Origin: Cacajao melanocephalus
Lineage: Eukaryota; Chordata; Mammalia; Primates; Pitheciidae
NCBI GenBank assembly: GCA_963573385.1
Contig: CAUYLG010021637.1
Span: 1-64,000, forward strand
Length of the DNA: 64,000 nucleotides
Reading direction: 5' to 3'
The translations under genes were made by a program, and so were the position numbers. Below the pieces are notes generated by a model, which ran no database searches, was not told the DNA's origin, and saw only the letters and a program-made list of their open reading frames with translations. Of this stretch, positions 1 through 12,137 are shown in pieces. Numbering within the stretch: position 1 is the first letter of the stretch; each line of letters opens with the position of its first letter.

Positions 1-414
1 TTGAGATACCATCTCACACCAGTTAGAATGGCGATCATTAAAAAATCTGGAGACAACAGATGCTGGAGAGGATGTGGAGAAATAGGAACACTTTTACACT
101 GTTGGTGGGAGTGTAAATTAGTTCAACCATTATGGAAGACACTGTGGCGATTTCTGAAAGATCTAGAAATAGAAATTCCATTTGATCCAGCAATCCCATT
201 ATTGAGTATATACCCAAAGGATTATAAATTGCTCTATTATAAAGACATATGCACACGTATGTTCATTGTGGCACTATTTACAATAGCAAAGACCTGGAAC
301 CAACCCAAATGCCCATCAATGATAGACTGGACAAAGAAAATATGGAACATATACACCATGGAATACTATGCAGCCATAAAAAACGACAAGTTTATGTCCT
401 TTGTAGAGAAATGA
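1..414 (+). pseudogene. L1 ORF2 C-terminal fragment
   Basis: An open frame of 137 codons, entering from the window edge, ends at a TGA at 412-414. It encodes the C-terminal segment of L1 ORF2, the endonuclease/reverse transcriptase. The cysteine-rich motif near its start fits C-x3-C-x7-H-x4-C (CWRGC ... HCWWEC). The usual terminal residues after MSFVEK are missing because the frame stops early. It lacks the RT and endonuclease domains here and has no promoter in view, so I treat it as a dead fragment. Confidence 0.9.
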
Positions 415-548
415 ATGAATCTCAAAACCATCATTCTTACCAAACTGACACAAGAACAGAAAACCAAACACCACATGCTTTCACTCATAGGTGGGTGACG
501 AACAATGAAAACACTTGGGCGCAGTGAAGAGAACAACACTCACTGGAC

Positions 549-667
549 TAGGTGGTGGGGGAAGGGCGGAAAGGGAAGGGACAGCGGCGGGGGGGCAGGG
601 AGGATGGGAAGGGATAACACTGGGAGAAATGCCTGAAGTAGGTGATGGGGGTGGGGTTGGGGGTGGG
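549..667 (+). repeat. G-rich tract of L1 3' UTR with G-quadruplex motifs
   Basis: G-rich DNA with several runs of three or more G. The clearest quadruplex-type motif is at 647-667, with G runs separated by T, TT and T. Another cluster lies at 557-613. This polypurine tract is a conserved part of primate L1 3' UTRs; folding here is inferred from sequence. Confidence 0.7.
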
Positions 668-1039
668 ATGGAGACAGCAAACCACCATGGCATGTATGTA
701 CCTATGCAACAATCCTCCTGCGGGATGCAGGATGTGCACGTGTACCCCAGAGCCAAAGTACAAAAAAAAAAAATTCTAAAGGAGACAGAAAATGAAGAAT
801 AAACATGAGGTTGAATTTCATGATGGGAATGCAGAAAATGTGACTACCACTGTGGATGCAGGTGATTCTAAATTACAGCCCAGGCATTCTAGAGGCTGAC
901 TACACTCCTAATGAAAGATGAGGGACTGAGAATCTTCCTCTTTATTTTTGAAGAAGGAGAAAATAAATGGCTGAACCGTATCTATTAAATTCTGTTTCAA
1001 TTAATTACAGTAATTGTTGATCTATATAGAACTTTGTAA

Positions 1040-1368
<329 letters not shown>

Positions 1369-1569
1369 AGATTCCTTTGTTTTTAAAAAGAGAAAATGTT
1401 TGAGACAGCCATGCGCTGCATGCTAATGCTATCACAATGACATCGTCAAGTATAGGAACACACGATGAAATCTGTGAGTGGCTCTAGACTAATTCAGTGG
1501 GTGAAACAGATGCTCTAAATATACACGTAACAGGTACCCAATCAATACCTGTTCAAAGAATAATAGTAG

Positions 1570-2112
<543 letters not shown>

Positions 2113-2381
2113 ATGGATGAGCAATACCATCAGATCTTGGAAGTCAGATACAATCTAGCAAGGAAAATGAATTGGGTCTTGTATTTAGTAAGGTCAGAGG
2201 TGGGGCAGGATGCTTATATATTCAGAAAGGAGATGAGTCTGAATACCTTTTCCGTCCTGTTTTCTTATTCATTTTTCCAACCAATTCTGGACACCTCCTA
2301 TAGTTTCTATCCTTTCCTCATTTTTGTATTGCCAAGGGCTTTGTTTTCTGGTGCTTTTATTTTTGAAATAAAAAGAATTTA
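2113..2381. other. Unique stretch, no feature seen
   Basis: AT-rich unique-looking DNA with a 94-codon open frame (2098-2382) that has no recognisable domain. Nothing else is supported. Confidence 0.5.
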
Positions 2382-2382
2382 G

Positions 2383-2526
2383 GCCCACATTCCTACTGTT
2401 TTGGGAGGCCAAGGTGAGAGGATCACTTGAGCTCAGGAGTTTGAGGCTGCAGTGAGCTATGGTCGTACCAGTACACTCCAGCCTGGGTGATGAAGCAAGA
2501 CCCTGTCTCAGAAAAAGGAAAAAAAA
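2383..2526 (+). mobile_element. Free left Alu monomer (FLAM-like)
   Basis: A single Alu arm, from a diverged start through TTTGGGAGGCC, a 'gaggctgcagtgagctatgg' block and CCAGCCTGGGTGA, then an A-rich tail. The fused arrangement and the lack of a second arm match a fossil left monomer. Flanks AAAGAATTTAG and AGAGAATTCAG look like a decayed TSD. Confidence 0.75.
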
Positions 2527-2734
2527 GAGAATTCAGACATACAAACAATTATTATTATTATTTGAGCTGGCATAGTGTTAACTTCCCCTGTGAATAGATT
2601 GTCTCCTGATCCATACAAGGGAATAGCCTTTAGTTCTGCTGTTTCTTGATTGGTAAGTTATTACAGCTGAGATGCTAATGGCCAGTAATGGCTTAAGACT
2701 TTGCTTCTCAAACTTTTCCACCTATGGCAGACAA

Positions 2735-3271
2735 ATTCTAGGGTGGCCCTCATGATTGCTACCTCCTGGGATTCACACCCTTGTACAGTCTCCTCCCCTT
2801 GAATATTGACAGGACGTGTCTTGTATCTAAGCAATAGAATACAGCAAGTATGATGGATGTATGTGATTTCACACATGTAATTATGTTACACAAGCAAGAT
2901 TTTAATGTGCCTTGCTAGAAGACCCTCTCCCCCTTGCTGGTTTTGAGGAAGCACACTGCCATGTTTTATTCTGTCATATGGAGAAGACCACACAGTGAGG
3001 AGCTGAAAGCCACAAGAAACTGAGGTCCTCAGTCCAGCAATCCACCAGGAACTGAATGCTGCCAACAATGATGTGAGCTTGGAAACAGATCCATCTCCAC
3101 CTGAACCTTCAGATGAGAACCCAGCCCCAGCTGACACCTTGATTGCAATCTTGCAGAGGATCCATACCTGGACTCCTCACCCACAGAAACTCTGAGATAA
3201 CAAACGTATGTTGTTTTAAATTGCCCAGTTTGTGGTCATTTGTTATATAGCAATAGAAAACTAATATAGAT
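2735..3271 (+). mobile_element. Old LTR, MLT1-like (MaLR), tentative
   Basis: Contains the closing signature of old MaLR-type LTRs: CTCCTCACCCACAGAAACT, a decayed poly(A) signal ('gagataacaaacg'), then 'tttgtggtcatttgtta' and 'gcaatagaaaactaatata'. The 5' end is too diverged to place exactly and no TSD was found. Subfamily is uncertain. Confidence 0.6.
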
Positions 3272-4370
3272 TCCAAGCAGACCTAACAGCTGAGGGGGCA
3301 TGAGGTATATGTCTAGAAGGCTAGAGACTACCAGAAATGGTTTCTCACAGCAATAAATTGCTTTTATTTTGAAAAGATGTGCAACATTTGCACTTTACCA
3401 ATAACTTATGTTATTGATTGCTTATCACTTAAATACCTTTAATTTTTCACCAGTGCTTCAAATAAAATGATTGCTCTAGGAAGTTCCTTTTTGTTTACCC
3501 TTGGAATTCAAATTCCCTCCCTTGTTTCTTGGAGAATGAAAATTCCAATTGGTTATACCTCTCTGATTTGCCTTTTCATGAGTCCCATGGCCATATTTCA
3601 GAAGGTTTGGCTGAATAAGTTGTTTAGAGAGAAATATCACAGGCCCAGGGGAAGAGAAAGAAACTGGAAAGGCTTAAGGCTAGAATTACATGAATTGATA
3701 GGGCTGAAGAGCTGGTCCACAAAGTGGATAGCCAGAAGTCCAAAATATACCGTCCCCAGGAAGAATCAAATTCGGACTTTTTTCAGACTTTTGGTAAAAT
3801 CATTGGCTGTCTTCTTCAGTGTGTAGGGCAGAGCAAGAGAAATATCTCCATTCAAATAGGAGTGTAGACAGGGCAGGGTCATGGTTGTTCAGGAAACTCC
3901 ATCACTGTCAGCATTAAGTGGTGTAGGACAGGAATAAAGACCCTGGCTTACTGAGGTTTAGAGATGAACTTTATTTCTGCTAGAGAAAACTGGAGGATCA
4001 ATTAGGAAAACGAAACCCAGAACATTGTAGCCAGACTGATCTGACACAACTGTTGTTGGAGAATAGCTATAGCTTAATGAACATAAAAACCACAGCAGAG
4101 TTTACCCTGGGCACACCCACAGACTAATCTCAGGCTTTACCAGGCTTGATTACTATGGCTCAAGAATTGTGCAAGATTAAACTTGCAGGCGATAGGGCCC
4201 AGGGGCAAGTGAGACTGCAAAGAATAAGTAACTGGATGTTTAAGAACCAAGAAAGAGCATGGGAGAAAGATATTTGGGTGCTTGGAGAACTTTGTGAATT
4301 AACCTCAAATCACACTACCTGTTCATCTGTGAAGACAGCCCTGCCCTGTGAGTAATTCCTAAATGACAAC
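3272..4370. other. Mostly unique DNA
   Basis: No repeat family or gene recognised. A 119-codon frame at 3467-3826 (+) starts with a hydrophobic, signal-like stretch but then becomes basic and featureless. I see no splice-site or codon evidence for a gene. Confidence 0.5.
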
Positions 4371-4666
4371 TTTTTTTTTCTTTTTTTGAGACAGGGTCTC
4401 ACTCTGTTGCCCAGGCTGAAGTACAATAGTATGATCACAGCTTACTGTAGTCTCAACCTCGCAGGCTCAATCAATCCTTCCTCCTCAGCCTCCTGAGTAG
4501 CTGGGACTACAGGCATGTGCTAACATACCCAGCTAATTTTTGTATTTTTTGTAGAAAAAAATACCACATTGCCAAGGCTGGTCTTGAACTCCTGGGCTCA
4601 AGCAATTCACCCACCTCGGCCTCCCAAAGTGCTGGAATTATAGGTGTGAGCCACCACGCCTCGCCC
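4371..4666 (-). mobile_element. Alu SINE (AluJ-type)
   Basis: Full-length reverse-complement Alu with old-type differences, such as a GTAGTCTCAACCTC block. Flanks CCTAAATGACAACTT and CCTGAATTACAAACT form a decayed TSD. Confidence 0.9.
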
Positions 4667-4828
4667 CTGAATTACAAACTTTATCACTCCTTGAACCTTA
4701 AGCCTGCCCACCACTCTTGATTGAAGCCCCCTCAAATAGACCTTTATCAATTTAGAGAAGCTGGAGATGAAAAGAACACAGGAGAACGTGAGTACTGTCT
4801 TCAAATACTCTACAACTTTTCCCATATC

Positions 4829-4945
4829 AGAGAGAGAGAGAGAGAGTGTGTATTTCTGTGGTTATGTGTGTGTGTATTGCATGTCTGTGTATACGTATAT
4901 ACATACATATGTCTGTGTGTGTGTGTGTGTGTGTGTGTATAAAAT
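4829..4945 (+). repeat. Compound microsatellite (GA)n-(TG)n
   Basis: Starts with (AG)n at about 4829-4847, passes through degenerate TG/TA DNA and ends in an uninterrupted (TG)n at about 4913-4938. Confidence 0.9.
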
Positions 4946-5385
4946 CTCATGACTAGTGAATGTCAGAAAAGAAACTAGGTGGGCAAGATGTGTTGTCTAG
5001 AGTTACTGGAAATGCAAATATCTGCCTAGCTTCCAAAGGTCACCTCCTTCCAGCTAACTTAGAAAAAAGACAGGATTTATCCCTTGTTCACTCTGGGGCA
5101 GGCCAGGATCTCCATGGCAACATGGACTTCTAGCCACAGTTTAGGCCTCTGCTTCTGCACTGACCACCAACTGGAACCCTGGTACTACTGTTCTCTCTAG
5201 ACAGAACCCTTAGTGCTACACTGGGCTCCAAGGACTGATGTTACAGACAAGCTTGTCACTCTTCTTACATCTTGTATTATTGACTGTTGAATGTTTTAGG
5301 ATAACAAGATGGATTTACAGCTTTGGAGGTAGAGGACTTGAAACCATGGTCATATTAAGTAAAATTTATGGGAAGCCCTTGTTTT
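4946..5385. other. Unique stretch, no feature seen
   Basis: No recognisable repeat, exon or regulatory feature. Confidence 0.4.
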
Positions 5386-5810
5386 GGATTGAGCTCCTGC
5401 ACTAGGCTCCAAAAGACGAGACCAAACAAGCATGGAGTCACTGTACTAGGTGCTGTGTCATCAAAGTGAACTTAGAAATGGTCCAGTTTTCCAAAACATA
5501 GGCGATTCATAGCAAGCAATCATGAAGGGTCCAGTCAATCTTAGCTGGCATGATAAGGAAGTTCCCTCTGCTTTAATCCTCTAAGGAAAGTAACTTTGAA
5601 ATGGCCAGTCTGCTTTTCTTCACTATGCTGTTTCCTTGTTCTAGCTCAAGCTACGTTACAAAAACAAACTGTTCTGCCATGCTTGGTGAAGCACCCTTCT
5701 CTTTCATAGATGACATACTACCTGATTCATGAATCACTAATAAAAGCCAATTAGACCATTAAACTCAATTTGTTGAAATTTTGTTTTTTGACAGTTAATA
5801 CAACTCTTCT
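5386..5810 (+). mobile_element. Possible unclassified LTR-like remnant
   Basis: Has the texture of an ERV LTR. There is a short GC-balanced body, a segment with CTGTTCTGCCATGC, an AATAAAAGCC poly(A)-type signal at about 5739 and a T-rich end. I could not name the family or find bounding TSDs, so this is pattern recognition only. Confidence 0.35.
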
Positions 5811-6363
5811 AAGAGTCCAGTGAAAACCAAAATGTTAAACTCTTTATAGCAGATTTGTGCATCCCATTTGTGCATCCCAGGCCCCAGCCCATTATCTCAA
5901 TCTTCTTCCATCTTCAGAGAGCTTTCTTTACTTACTGTATGAATCTCGACCACCCCTATCGAAGGTAACGCCTTTCCTAATTCATAAGGTTTGGTTTAAT
6001 TTTACAATCCATTGTTATTTCCCACCTGAGTAACCCATAGATAAAACATGCTAAACCAAAATAGTTCCCCAAGTCTGACCTTTTCAGTTTAAATAACACT
6101 AGAGAAGGGTACAGGGCTTTAGTAGAACAGTCCAGAATGGATGGACTTTAGCACTCATTTGACACCCTTCCCCAGGATGAGGTAAAAATACATTTCCACA
6201 GACTTCCTTCTGGCCCCCTGTGTATAGCTCTTGAAAAAAACATGTTTCCCAAGGATAAACAAAGTATATCACAGACATTATACTTCAGATACATTTTAAG
6301 AAAGAAAAACATTTTCCTGAAGTCAATACAGTCCACAAGGATTTTCCTTGTTTTCAATGGTGA
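5811..6363. other. Unique stretch
   Basis: No repeat family recognised. Open frames here are short or run into the LTR at 6369. Confidence 0.4.
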
Positions 6364-6368
6364 CAGAC

Positions 6369-6708
6369 TGTTACGGCTTGGCTGTGTCCCCACCCAAATC
6401 TCATCTTGAATTGTAGTTCCCATAATCCCCATGTGTGGTGGGAGGGACCCGGAGGGAGGTAACTGAATCATGGGGGCAGTTTCCCTCAAGCTATTCTCAT
6501 GATAGTAAGCTCTCAGGAGATCTGGTAGTTTTATAAAGGGCTTCCCTCTTTGCTCGGCTCTCATTTTTCTTCTTCCTGCCGCCACGATTATAAGTTTCCT
6601 AAGGCATCCCCAGCCATGCTGAACTGTGAGTCAAGTAAACTTCTTTCCTTTATAAATCATCCAGTCTTGGGTAAGTCTTTATTAGCAGCATGAGAACAGA
6701 CTAATACA
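6369..6708 (+). mobile_element. Solo LTR, THE1/MST (ERVL-MaLR)
   Basis: A 340-bp LTR starting TGTTACGGCTTGGCTGTG and ending GAGAACAGACTAATACA. It is flanked by a perfect 5-bp TSD, CAGAC, at 6364-6368 and 6709-6713. No internal region is present, so it is a solo LTR left by LTR-LTR recombination. An ATG-started 145-codon frame on the minus strand crosses it and is not a gene. Confidence 0.95.
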
Positions 6709-6713
6709 CAGAC

Positions 6714-7079
6714 TTTTACTTTATTAATAAGAACAGCTTTGTTTCTCACATGTAGATTCTAGGTTTATACTTTGCACAGCCAGGCGGTGCTATAAATAAA
6801 ATAGCCTCCAGCAGCACAAAAAATCAGCAGAAGCTGTGAAATTTAAAAATTTTTAAACATGATCAAGAATATTTAGCTAAGACTTCTTTCCTGACACATC
6901 TTTGTAGGTGAAAGGGTGACATTATAAAGCTTAATCATCCCTAGTCCAGAGCAAGTCACCGGGAAATGTGGGTTTGTTCTTCTCCCACTTAGAGTTTTCA
7001 CTAAACCGTACCAAAGTAATGCTATGTATATAAAATGTTCATATTTCATCTTGTTATAATTACCTTTCAATCAGGAAAA
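6714..7079. other. Unique stretch, no feature seen
   Basis: AT-rich DNA between two MaLR solo LTRs, with no supported feature. Confidence 0.4.
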
Positions 7080-7084
7080 GAAAC

Positions 7085-7457
7085 TGCTGTTGTCTGAATG
7101 TTAATGTTCCCCCCCCCCAACTTTAGCAAATTCAAATGGTGGAATCTAATACCCAGTGTAATCGTATTAAGAGGTGGGACCTTGGGGAGGTGATAAGGTC
7201 ATCAGGGCTCCGCCCTTATGGATGGGATTAGTGCCCTTATAAGAGAGGCTTAAGGGAGCCTATTTGCCTCTTCCTCCATATGAGGACACAGCTGGAAGGG
7301 GCCCTTTATGAGGAACAGGCCCCCACCAGACACTGAATCTTCTGTCACCTTGATCTTGAACTTCTCAGCCTCCAGAACTATGAACAATAAATTTCTGTTG
7401 TTTATAAATTACCCAGTCTAAGGTATATTGTTATAACAGCCTGAATGAACTAAAACA
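7085..7457 (+). mobile_element. Solo LTR, MLT1-type (ERVL-MaLR)
   Basis: Starts TGCTGTTGTCTGAATG. It contains the hallmark TTAAGAGGTGGGACCTTGGG and CCTTATAAGAGAGGC blocks, then CCTCCAGAACTATGA and AATAAATTTCTGTTG, and ends near GAACTAAAACA. Flanks GAAAC (7080-7084) and AAAAC (7458-7462) are a 4-of-5 match TSD. Confidence 0.9.
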
Positions 7458-9001
7458 AAAACTATCTGAGTAAAGATGTTAATAATTTGTTTATTTTGAT
7501 TCTCTTTCCCTTCCTTGATCAATAGGAAATCAGTATGGAGTCTCTATTTTGCTAGGGCATAATCTTACAGTCTGCTAGGCCCACTTGACTCTTAAAAGGT
7601 GGTAAGTGGGTTTTAAACTTTCTTCCTACTGAGCATTTCAAACATACCAGAATAAAACAGAATACTATCAGAGCAAGTTAGCCAATAACTGTCTAGAATC
7701 TTTCTTCACACAAGGAGGAAAGCAAATCTGTCATAGTTACATAGAGAAAATGCAGAGATTAATTTCTACTCTCTAGTAACTCTTCCTTCTGAAGCAAATA
7801 GTGCCATTCAGTAATTGTATGCGTGTTGCAGTTGTACTCCTTTTGCAGTGCATTTGAGCTTTTGCATTTATATTAATCCTTAACATGATGATAAGACTCA
7901 GCGACATCTGGCCTATATTTCCGTGTTGTTTTGCTCTATGGGTTCGCATCACATTGACCATTCAGTTCCTTAGTCATTCCTTTCTCCTGCCTCTGCAGGG
8001 CCTAAGTACAGTCTTCCCACTGGTGGGAATCCCCTGGTCTAGGTCAGCTTCACAGAATAACTTTGTTTTCTTCTTGTTCAGTTTACAATCATATTTGCAT
8101 TTTGTCAGTCTTCTAAAAATTAATATCTAAGTTTACAAAATCTTTGGGCCTGTTAAGGGATAATTTGTTAAACGTAAAACCATAACTTTTGAACAAATAT
8201 AAAATAAACTCATTAATTAGTGAGGGAATAACTTAGATGTCATAAGAAGTTCAAAAGATAATTTAAAAGATATATTGGCAACCAGGAATACTGAGGTGAA
8301 TTTATAAACAGATGTAAAACAGGTCAATATCCATAAGGCAATTATCAATTAAATTGCCTGGACAATTTTATTTGCATTTCCATGAACAAGCATAATTTGG
8401 ATTATTATCAGTTTTCTACAATGCAGAGTTGTAAAATAGTTCAAAGACAAGGAAAGGCACATATAGCCTGGAAGAATAAGCTAGACAGTACATCCAGAAA
8501 TCTTTCATTGTTCATTTCAAAGTCTTTCAGCATTTTTCCCGACAGATTCTAATCAACAGTAAGTAGTGTGTCAACCAAAATCCTACCTCTCCCTAGAGCA
8601 TCAGCTGATCCTAAGGGTGAACTTATCAGACAATGCTCTAATATGACTTTGTTAAGGCATACAATAGCCAATCTGCTTTTTTCCTGTTTGGGATAATTCT
8701 TCTTAACAATAGTTTGTACCATAAATCCTTTCCTTTTAATACAGCAAGTCATTACACCTTGCAAGGCTGGCAAAGATTATCTACAGTGTAGGAGAAAGTC
8801 TGCTGATAGGAAATTGCAGAGTGTAGTTGCTCTTCCAATGCCACTGTCAGAAAAGGGTGCCTCTTTCCCAGGGTACTGGCTATAGAGGGGACCAGTCAGA
8901 GCGGACAGACTGCCTTCCCCTCTGGGGGCAACCTGTTTATTATACCTTTCACAGGACTACAGATATCCATTTGCTTTTTCTTTTTAAAGAAAGCATGCTT
9001 A
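7458..9001. other. Unique AT-rich stretch
   Basis: About 1.5 kb without a recognised repeat. Short frames on both strands have no family resemblance. A degraded MIR- or L2-age fossil could be present below my ability to detect. Confidence 0.4.
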
Positions 9002-9515
9002 GATTTGCCTTTTATTTTAATTTTTATTTGTATAAATGTAGGGATACAAGGGCAACTTTGTTACACGCATAGATTGCATAGTGGCTGAGTCAGATGAATG
9101 TTAGGGTATCCATCACCAGAGTGATGCAGATTGTACCAATTAAGTAATTTCTCATCATCCACCAGGCCCCATCCTCTCACCCTTCTGAATTTCCAGTGTC
9201 TACCACTCCACTCTATGTGTGTACATTTTTAAACTCCCACTTATGAGTGAGAATATGCAATATTTGTCTTTCTGTGTCTGACTTGTTTCACTTAAAATAA
9301 TGGCCTCCAGTTCCATTCATGTTGCTGAAAAAGACATGATTTTACCCCTTTTTAAATGGCTGAATAGTATACCATTGTGTGTGTGTGTATATATATATAT
9401 ATATACACACATACATATATATACATATATAATCACATTTTCTTTATCCAGTCATCTGTTTGTGGACACAGGTTGGTTCTATATCTTTTGTATTATGAAT
9501 GACACTTGTTTTTTC
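9002..9515 (-). mobile_element. LINE-1 3' end, 5'-truncated
   Basis: Reverse-complement L1 3' UTR and ORF2 end. The blocks 'gggatacaagggcaactttg', CTCCCACTTATGAGTGAGAA and 'ttctttatccagtcatctg' appear in the expected inverted order. It is more diverged than the L1 at 35.4 kb and carries an internal TG/TA microsatellite. Confidence 0.85.
9377..9432. repeat. Palindromic (TG)n-(TA)n-(CA)n microsatellite
   Basis: GTGTGTGTGT passes into (TA)n and then CACACA. The array is self-complementary around the TA core and could extrude as a cruciform. It lies inside the L1 remnant. Confidence 0.85.
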
Positions 9516-9785
9516 TGACATGGAAATGTGGTTATGTACCTTAGAATATGCACGTTCTCCCTGGCACCTGAAGCACCATCTTGGAGGAAGTAAAGAGAGC
9601 CAGAGGAGGCTCTGTAACTCTTTCCTCTTCATTAGGTCACTATTTCATACATGGTAGAACTGTCAAATATGCCACTGGTGATTAGAAAGATTTAATGTTT
9701 ATAAATGCGTGATTTACCCCGTGGGAGAAGCCTAGTTAGACCCAGGTCTCACAAAGTAGCATCTGCTTTACAGGAGGCCGCAAGA

Positions 9786-9892
9786 GGTTATTTGGTTTCT
9801 TGAATGTCTAATCCTCTGCTATAGTAACCTACGTAGTCAAAATTATGTATTTATTTGTATATATGCGATAGAGACACACATGGAAAGACAGA
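9786..9892 (+). repeat. Copy A of an unrecognised dispersed repeat
   Basis: Starts GTTATTTGGTTTCTTGAATG, continues through CTGCTATAGTAACCTACGTA and ends at GGAAAGACAGAA. The same segment recurs at 12022-12137 in direct orientation, at about 80% identity by eye. I do not recognise it as Alu, L1, MIR or a known LTR. Confidence 0.6.
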
Positions 9893-12021
9893 ACTAAGGA
9901 AATCTAGGAAGACAAATAATGAGTCTTTGCTTTGTTTAAGAACAATTGTGCACTTATACCTGTCCTTCCAGAGTTTTGGCTGTTGAAGATTAACACAGCT
10001 GTATATTATTGCCTCTTAGACATTGCCTCTCTTTGACCTACTTCTTCCCCTGACGTATTTTAACCACAAAGCCTCCCTAACAACCTGGGGACAGACCAAG
10101 GGCAGCTTTGGGCCCTCCAGTTTTATGTTTGAGTGTGTAGATGTTGGGTTTTAGGGAGGTTTGATTTTTGAAGGTTTACAGATTGCCATAAAGCACCTCC
10201 CTCCAGCAAAGCACAAAGAAAGAAGGGAGAACACTCAAGTTGAGAGCGCAGGCAGTGTCCCACAGAGAACAGCTCACCTTCACAAATTCCTTCTGAACAA
10301 ATCATGGTACACTTTCCCTGCAGTGGGAGACAAATGGAGCCTCAGCTTTCAACACCTTAGTCAGGGGCTGCTGCTGCCTCTCTTCTGTACCTCTGTTTAC
10401 AAACTTGGGAAGAAGCTGGACTTTCTTTTCCATATTCCAACCATCTCTTATGAACATCTACTCCAGAGTCCTGAGGCAAGTTAGCTGTACCATGTTCTCT
10501 GCCTCCTTTGTTCCTGCTGCTGCAGTCCACAATATTGTCATTATTTTACATTTCTTCCTCGTGTTCTCCATTCATGAACCATTTAAGGATTGGAAACAGT
10601 GTTATTAGCAAATAGCTTTAATAGCAAATACTCATTTAGTATTTCCTAAGCGACAGCACTGTTCAAGTGCTTTATATATACGGTTTCCATGGCCTCTGTT
10701 GGAAATCTCCATGGCCTCTGTTGGAAATCTTCATGGCTACATGTGCTCAGACAGCAGGATTTAGGGGATTTTTGAAAGATAATATGGTGCCTTTGCCTAT
10801 TACCAAACACCAGCAGCAAGATCAAGGGCAACACCATAGAGTTAAACACATTAATATTTCTGTAGCTTCATGCATGAATATTCACACTAAGTAAGAAAAA
10901 TAAAAACAGTAAATGGCCTCCCATCAGTTCGCATTAGGTGTTGCCCGCAAAGGAGTGATGAGAAAGCATTTGGCTTGCATAACCTTTTGATTCCAAAAGG
11001 GCAGATAGAAGCAGTGAACCCATAATGGTAATTCTGAATCATGGCTGTATTAGTGTGTCCCCTAAGTCCTGAGAAACTTGATTGGGAACAACAGCTGGTA
11101 AATATAGAAAATCTTGAGAAAAAAAAAAGAAAACACTATGTGACTTATTCCTTTACCTCTTCTCGGTTTAGAGCGATAAGATGCATTTTGCTGTTTTTCT
11201 ATTGCAGGGTGCAAATTCAAATGTCTCCATGGCAAGAAAGTGGCGTAAGTGAGTGAAGCTCTACCTTTTGTTGCTTTGATGGAGTGTCTGCCCATTGTGA
11301 CAGCTTCTGATCACTCAAAAGAATCCAGAAATCCGTATTTTTATTGAAAGGCTTCTAATTTTTCAATGCTAGCTTTTTAAAAAATAACGACATTGTAATA
11401 AAAGACAACATTTAGCCATACTTTAATGGTCTACGGTTTGAGACCTAATGGACTGATACCTGCTAGACTTGGGGACTGATGTCCTACTGTTTAGGACTTC
11501 TGGTTCTTGCTTCCTTTTTCAGCACCATCTGATTTTCATGCTCTCTAATATATGAACTGGAGGAGAATTAACCAAAGTTCAGAGCTAGCGCCATCTGGTA
11601 AACGTTTTACTGAGTTCATTGATGTGTAGGGAGGGAAGGGATGAGTTGTTTTTTAAAATGTGACCTCCCCCCTGTGCAAACCGCTCATTTAGAATAGTTT
11701 GTCTTAGAGCAGCTCTTTTCTAGTGACTGCTATTGGCAAACGTCAGTTAGCAAGCACAATCTGAAATTCATATGTGATTATCTAATCTGGCTCTCTTGTT
11801 GGAGAATAATAAAGTAATTGGAAAAAATGGCTTGATTTGATACAAGACAATCACAGATGATTGAAGTAATTTGATTTGAGGTATATATAGATGTTTTGCA
11901 CATTCAGTATCCCCTTTCCCCTCCAGTTTCAATGATTTGCCCCTCATCAGTGAATTTAGTGCTTGATTGTTTTTCCATAAAAGAAAATGAAATACATTAT
12001 TCCACCTTTCCTCGAATGAAG
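9893..12021. other. Unique stretch with a short tandem duplication
   Basis: No known repeat family recognised apart from the 22-bp tandem at 10687. It includes a partial CTCF-like match at 11588-11600 (GCGCCATCTGGTA). No coding feature is supported. Confidence 0.4.
10687..10737 (+). repeat. 22-bp tandem duplication (2.3 copies)
   Basis: Two identical 22-bp units at 10687-10708 and 10709-10730, starting CCATGGCCTCTGTTGG. A partial third unit with one change follows. Perfect identity of the two units suggests a recent slippage or templated duplication. Confidence 0.95.
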
Positions 12022-12137
12022 GCGTTATTTGGTTTCTTGAATTTCTAACTGTCTGCTATAGTAACTTACGTAATAAAAATGGTGTGCGGTGTGTGTATTT
12101 GTATGTGTATGATAGAGACGAACACACAAAGACAGAA
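12022..12137 (+). repeat. Copy B of an unrecognised dispersed repeat
   Basis: Direct repeat of 9786-9892, with the same order of blocks (GTTATTTGGTTTCTTGAAT, CTGCTATAGTAACTTACGTA, GATAGAGAC, AAAGACAGAA). A TG-rich insertion of a few bases lies in the middle. Homology fades at both ends. Confidence 0.6.

Larger units (their letters stand above)
1..773 (+). mobile_element. LINE-1 3' end (L1PA/L1PB type), 5' cut by window edge
   Basis: The 3' part of an L1 retrotransposon runs in from the left edge. It holds the ORF2 C-terminus (1-414), a 3' UTR with G-rich polypurine DNA (about 549-667) and an A-tail at 762-773. The order ORF2 end, G-rich tract, closing segment and poly(A) is diagnostic of primate L1. 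The part upstream of the window is unseen, so full length cannot be judged. Confidence 0.95.

Noticed and set aside
3467..3826. 119-codon plus-strand frame with a hydrophobic start
   Set aside because: No domain, AT-rich composition and no flanking gene structure; a chance frame is more likely.
6148..6585. 145-codon minus-strand open frame
   Set aside because: Much of it, including its start, lies in the THE1 solo LTR; the rest has no domain.
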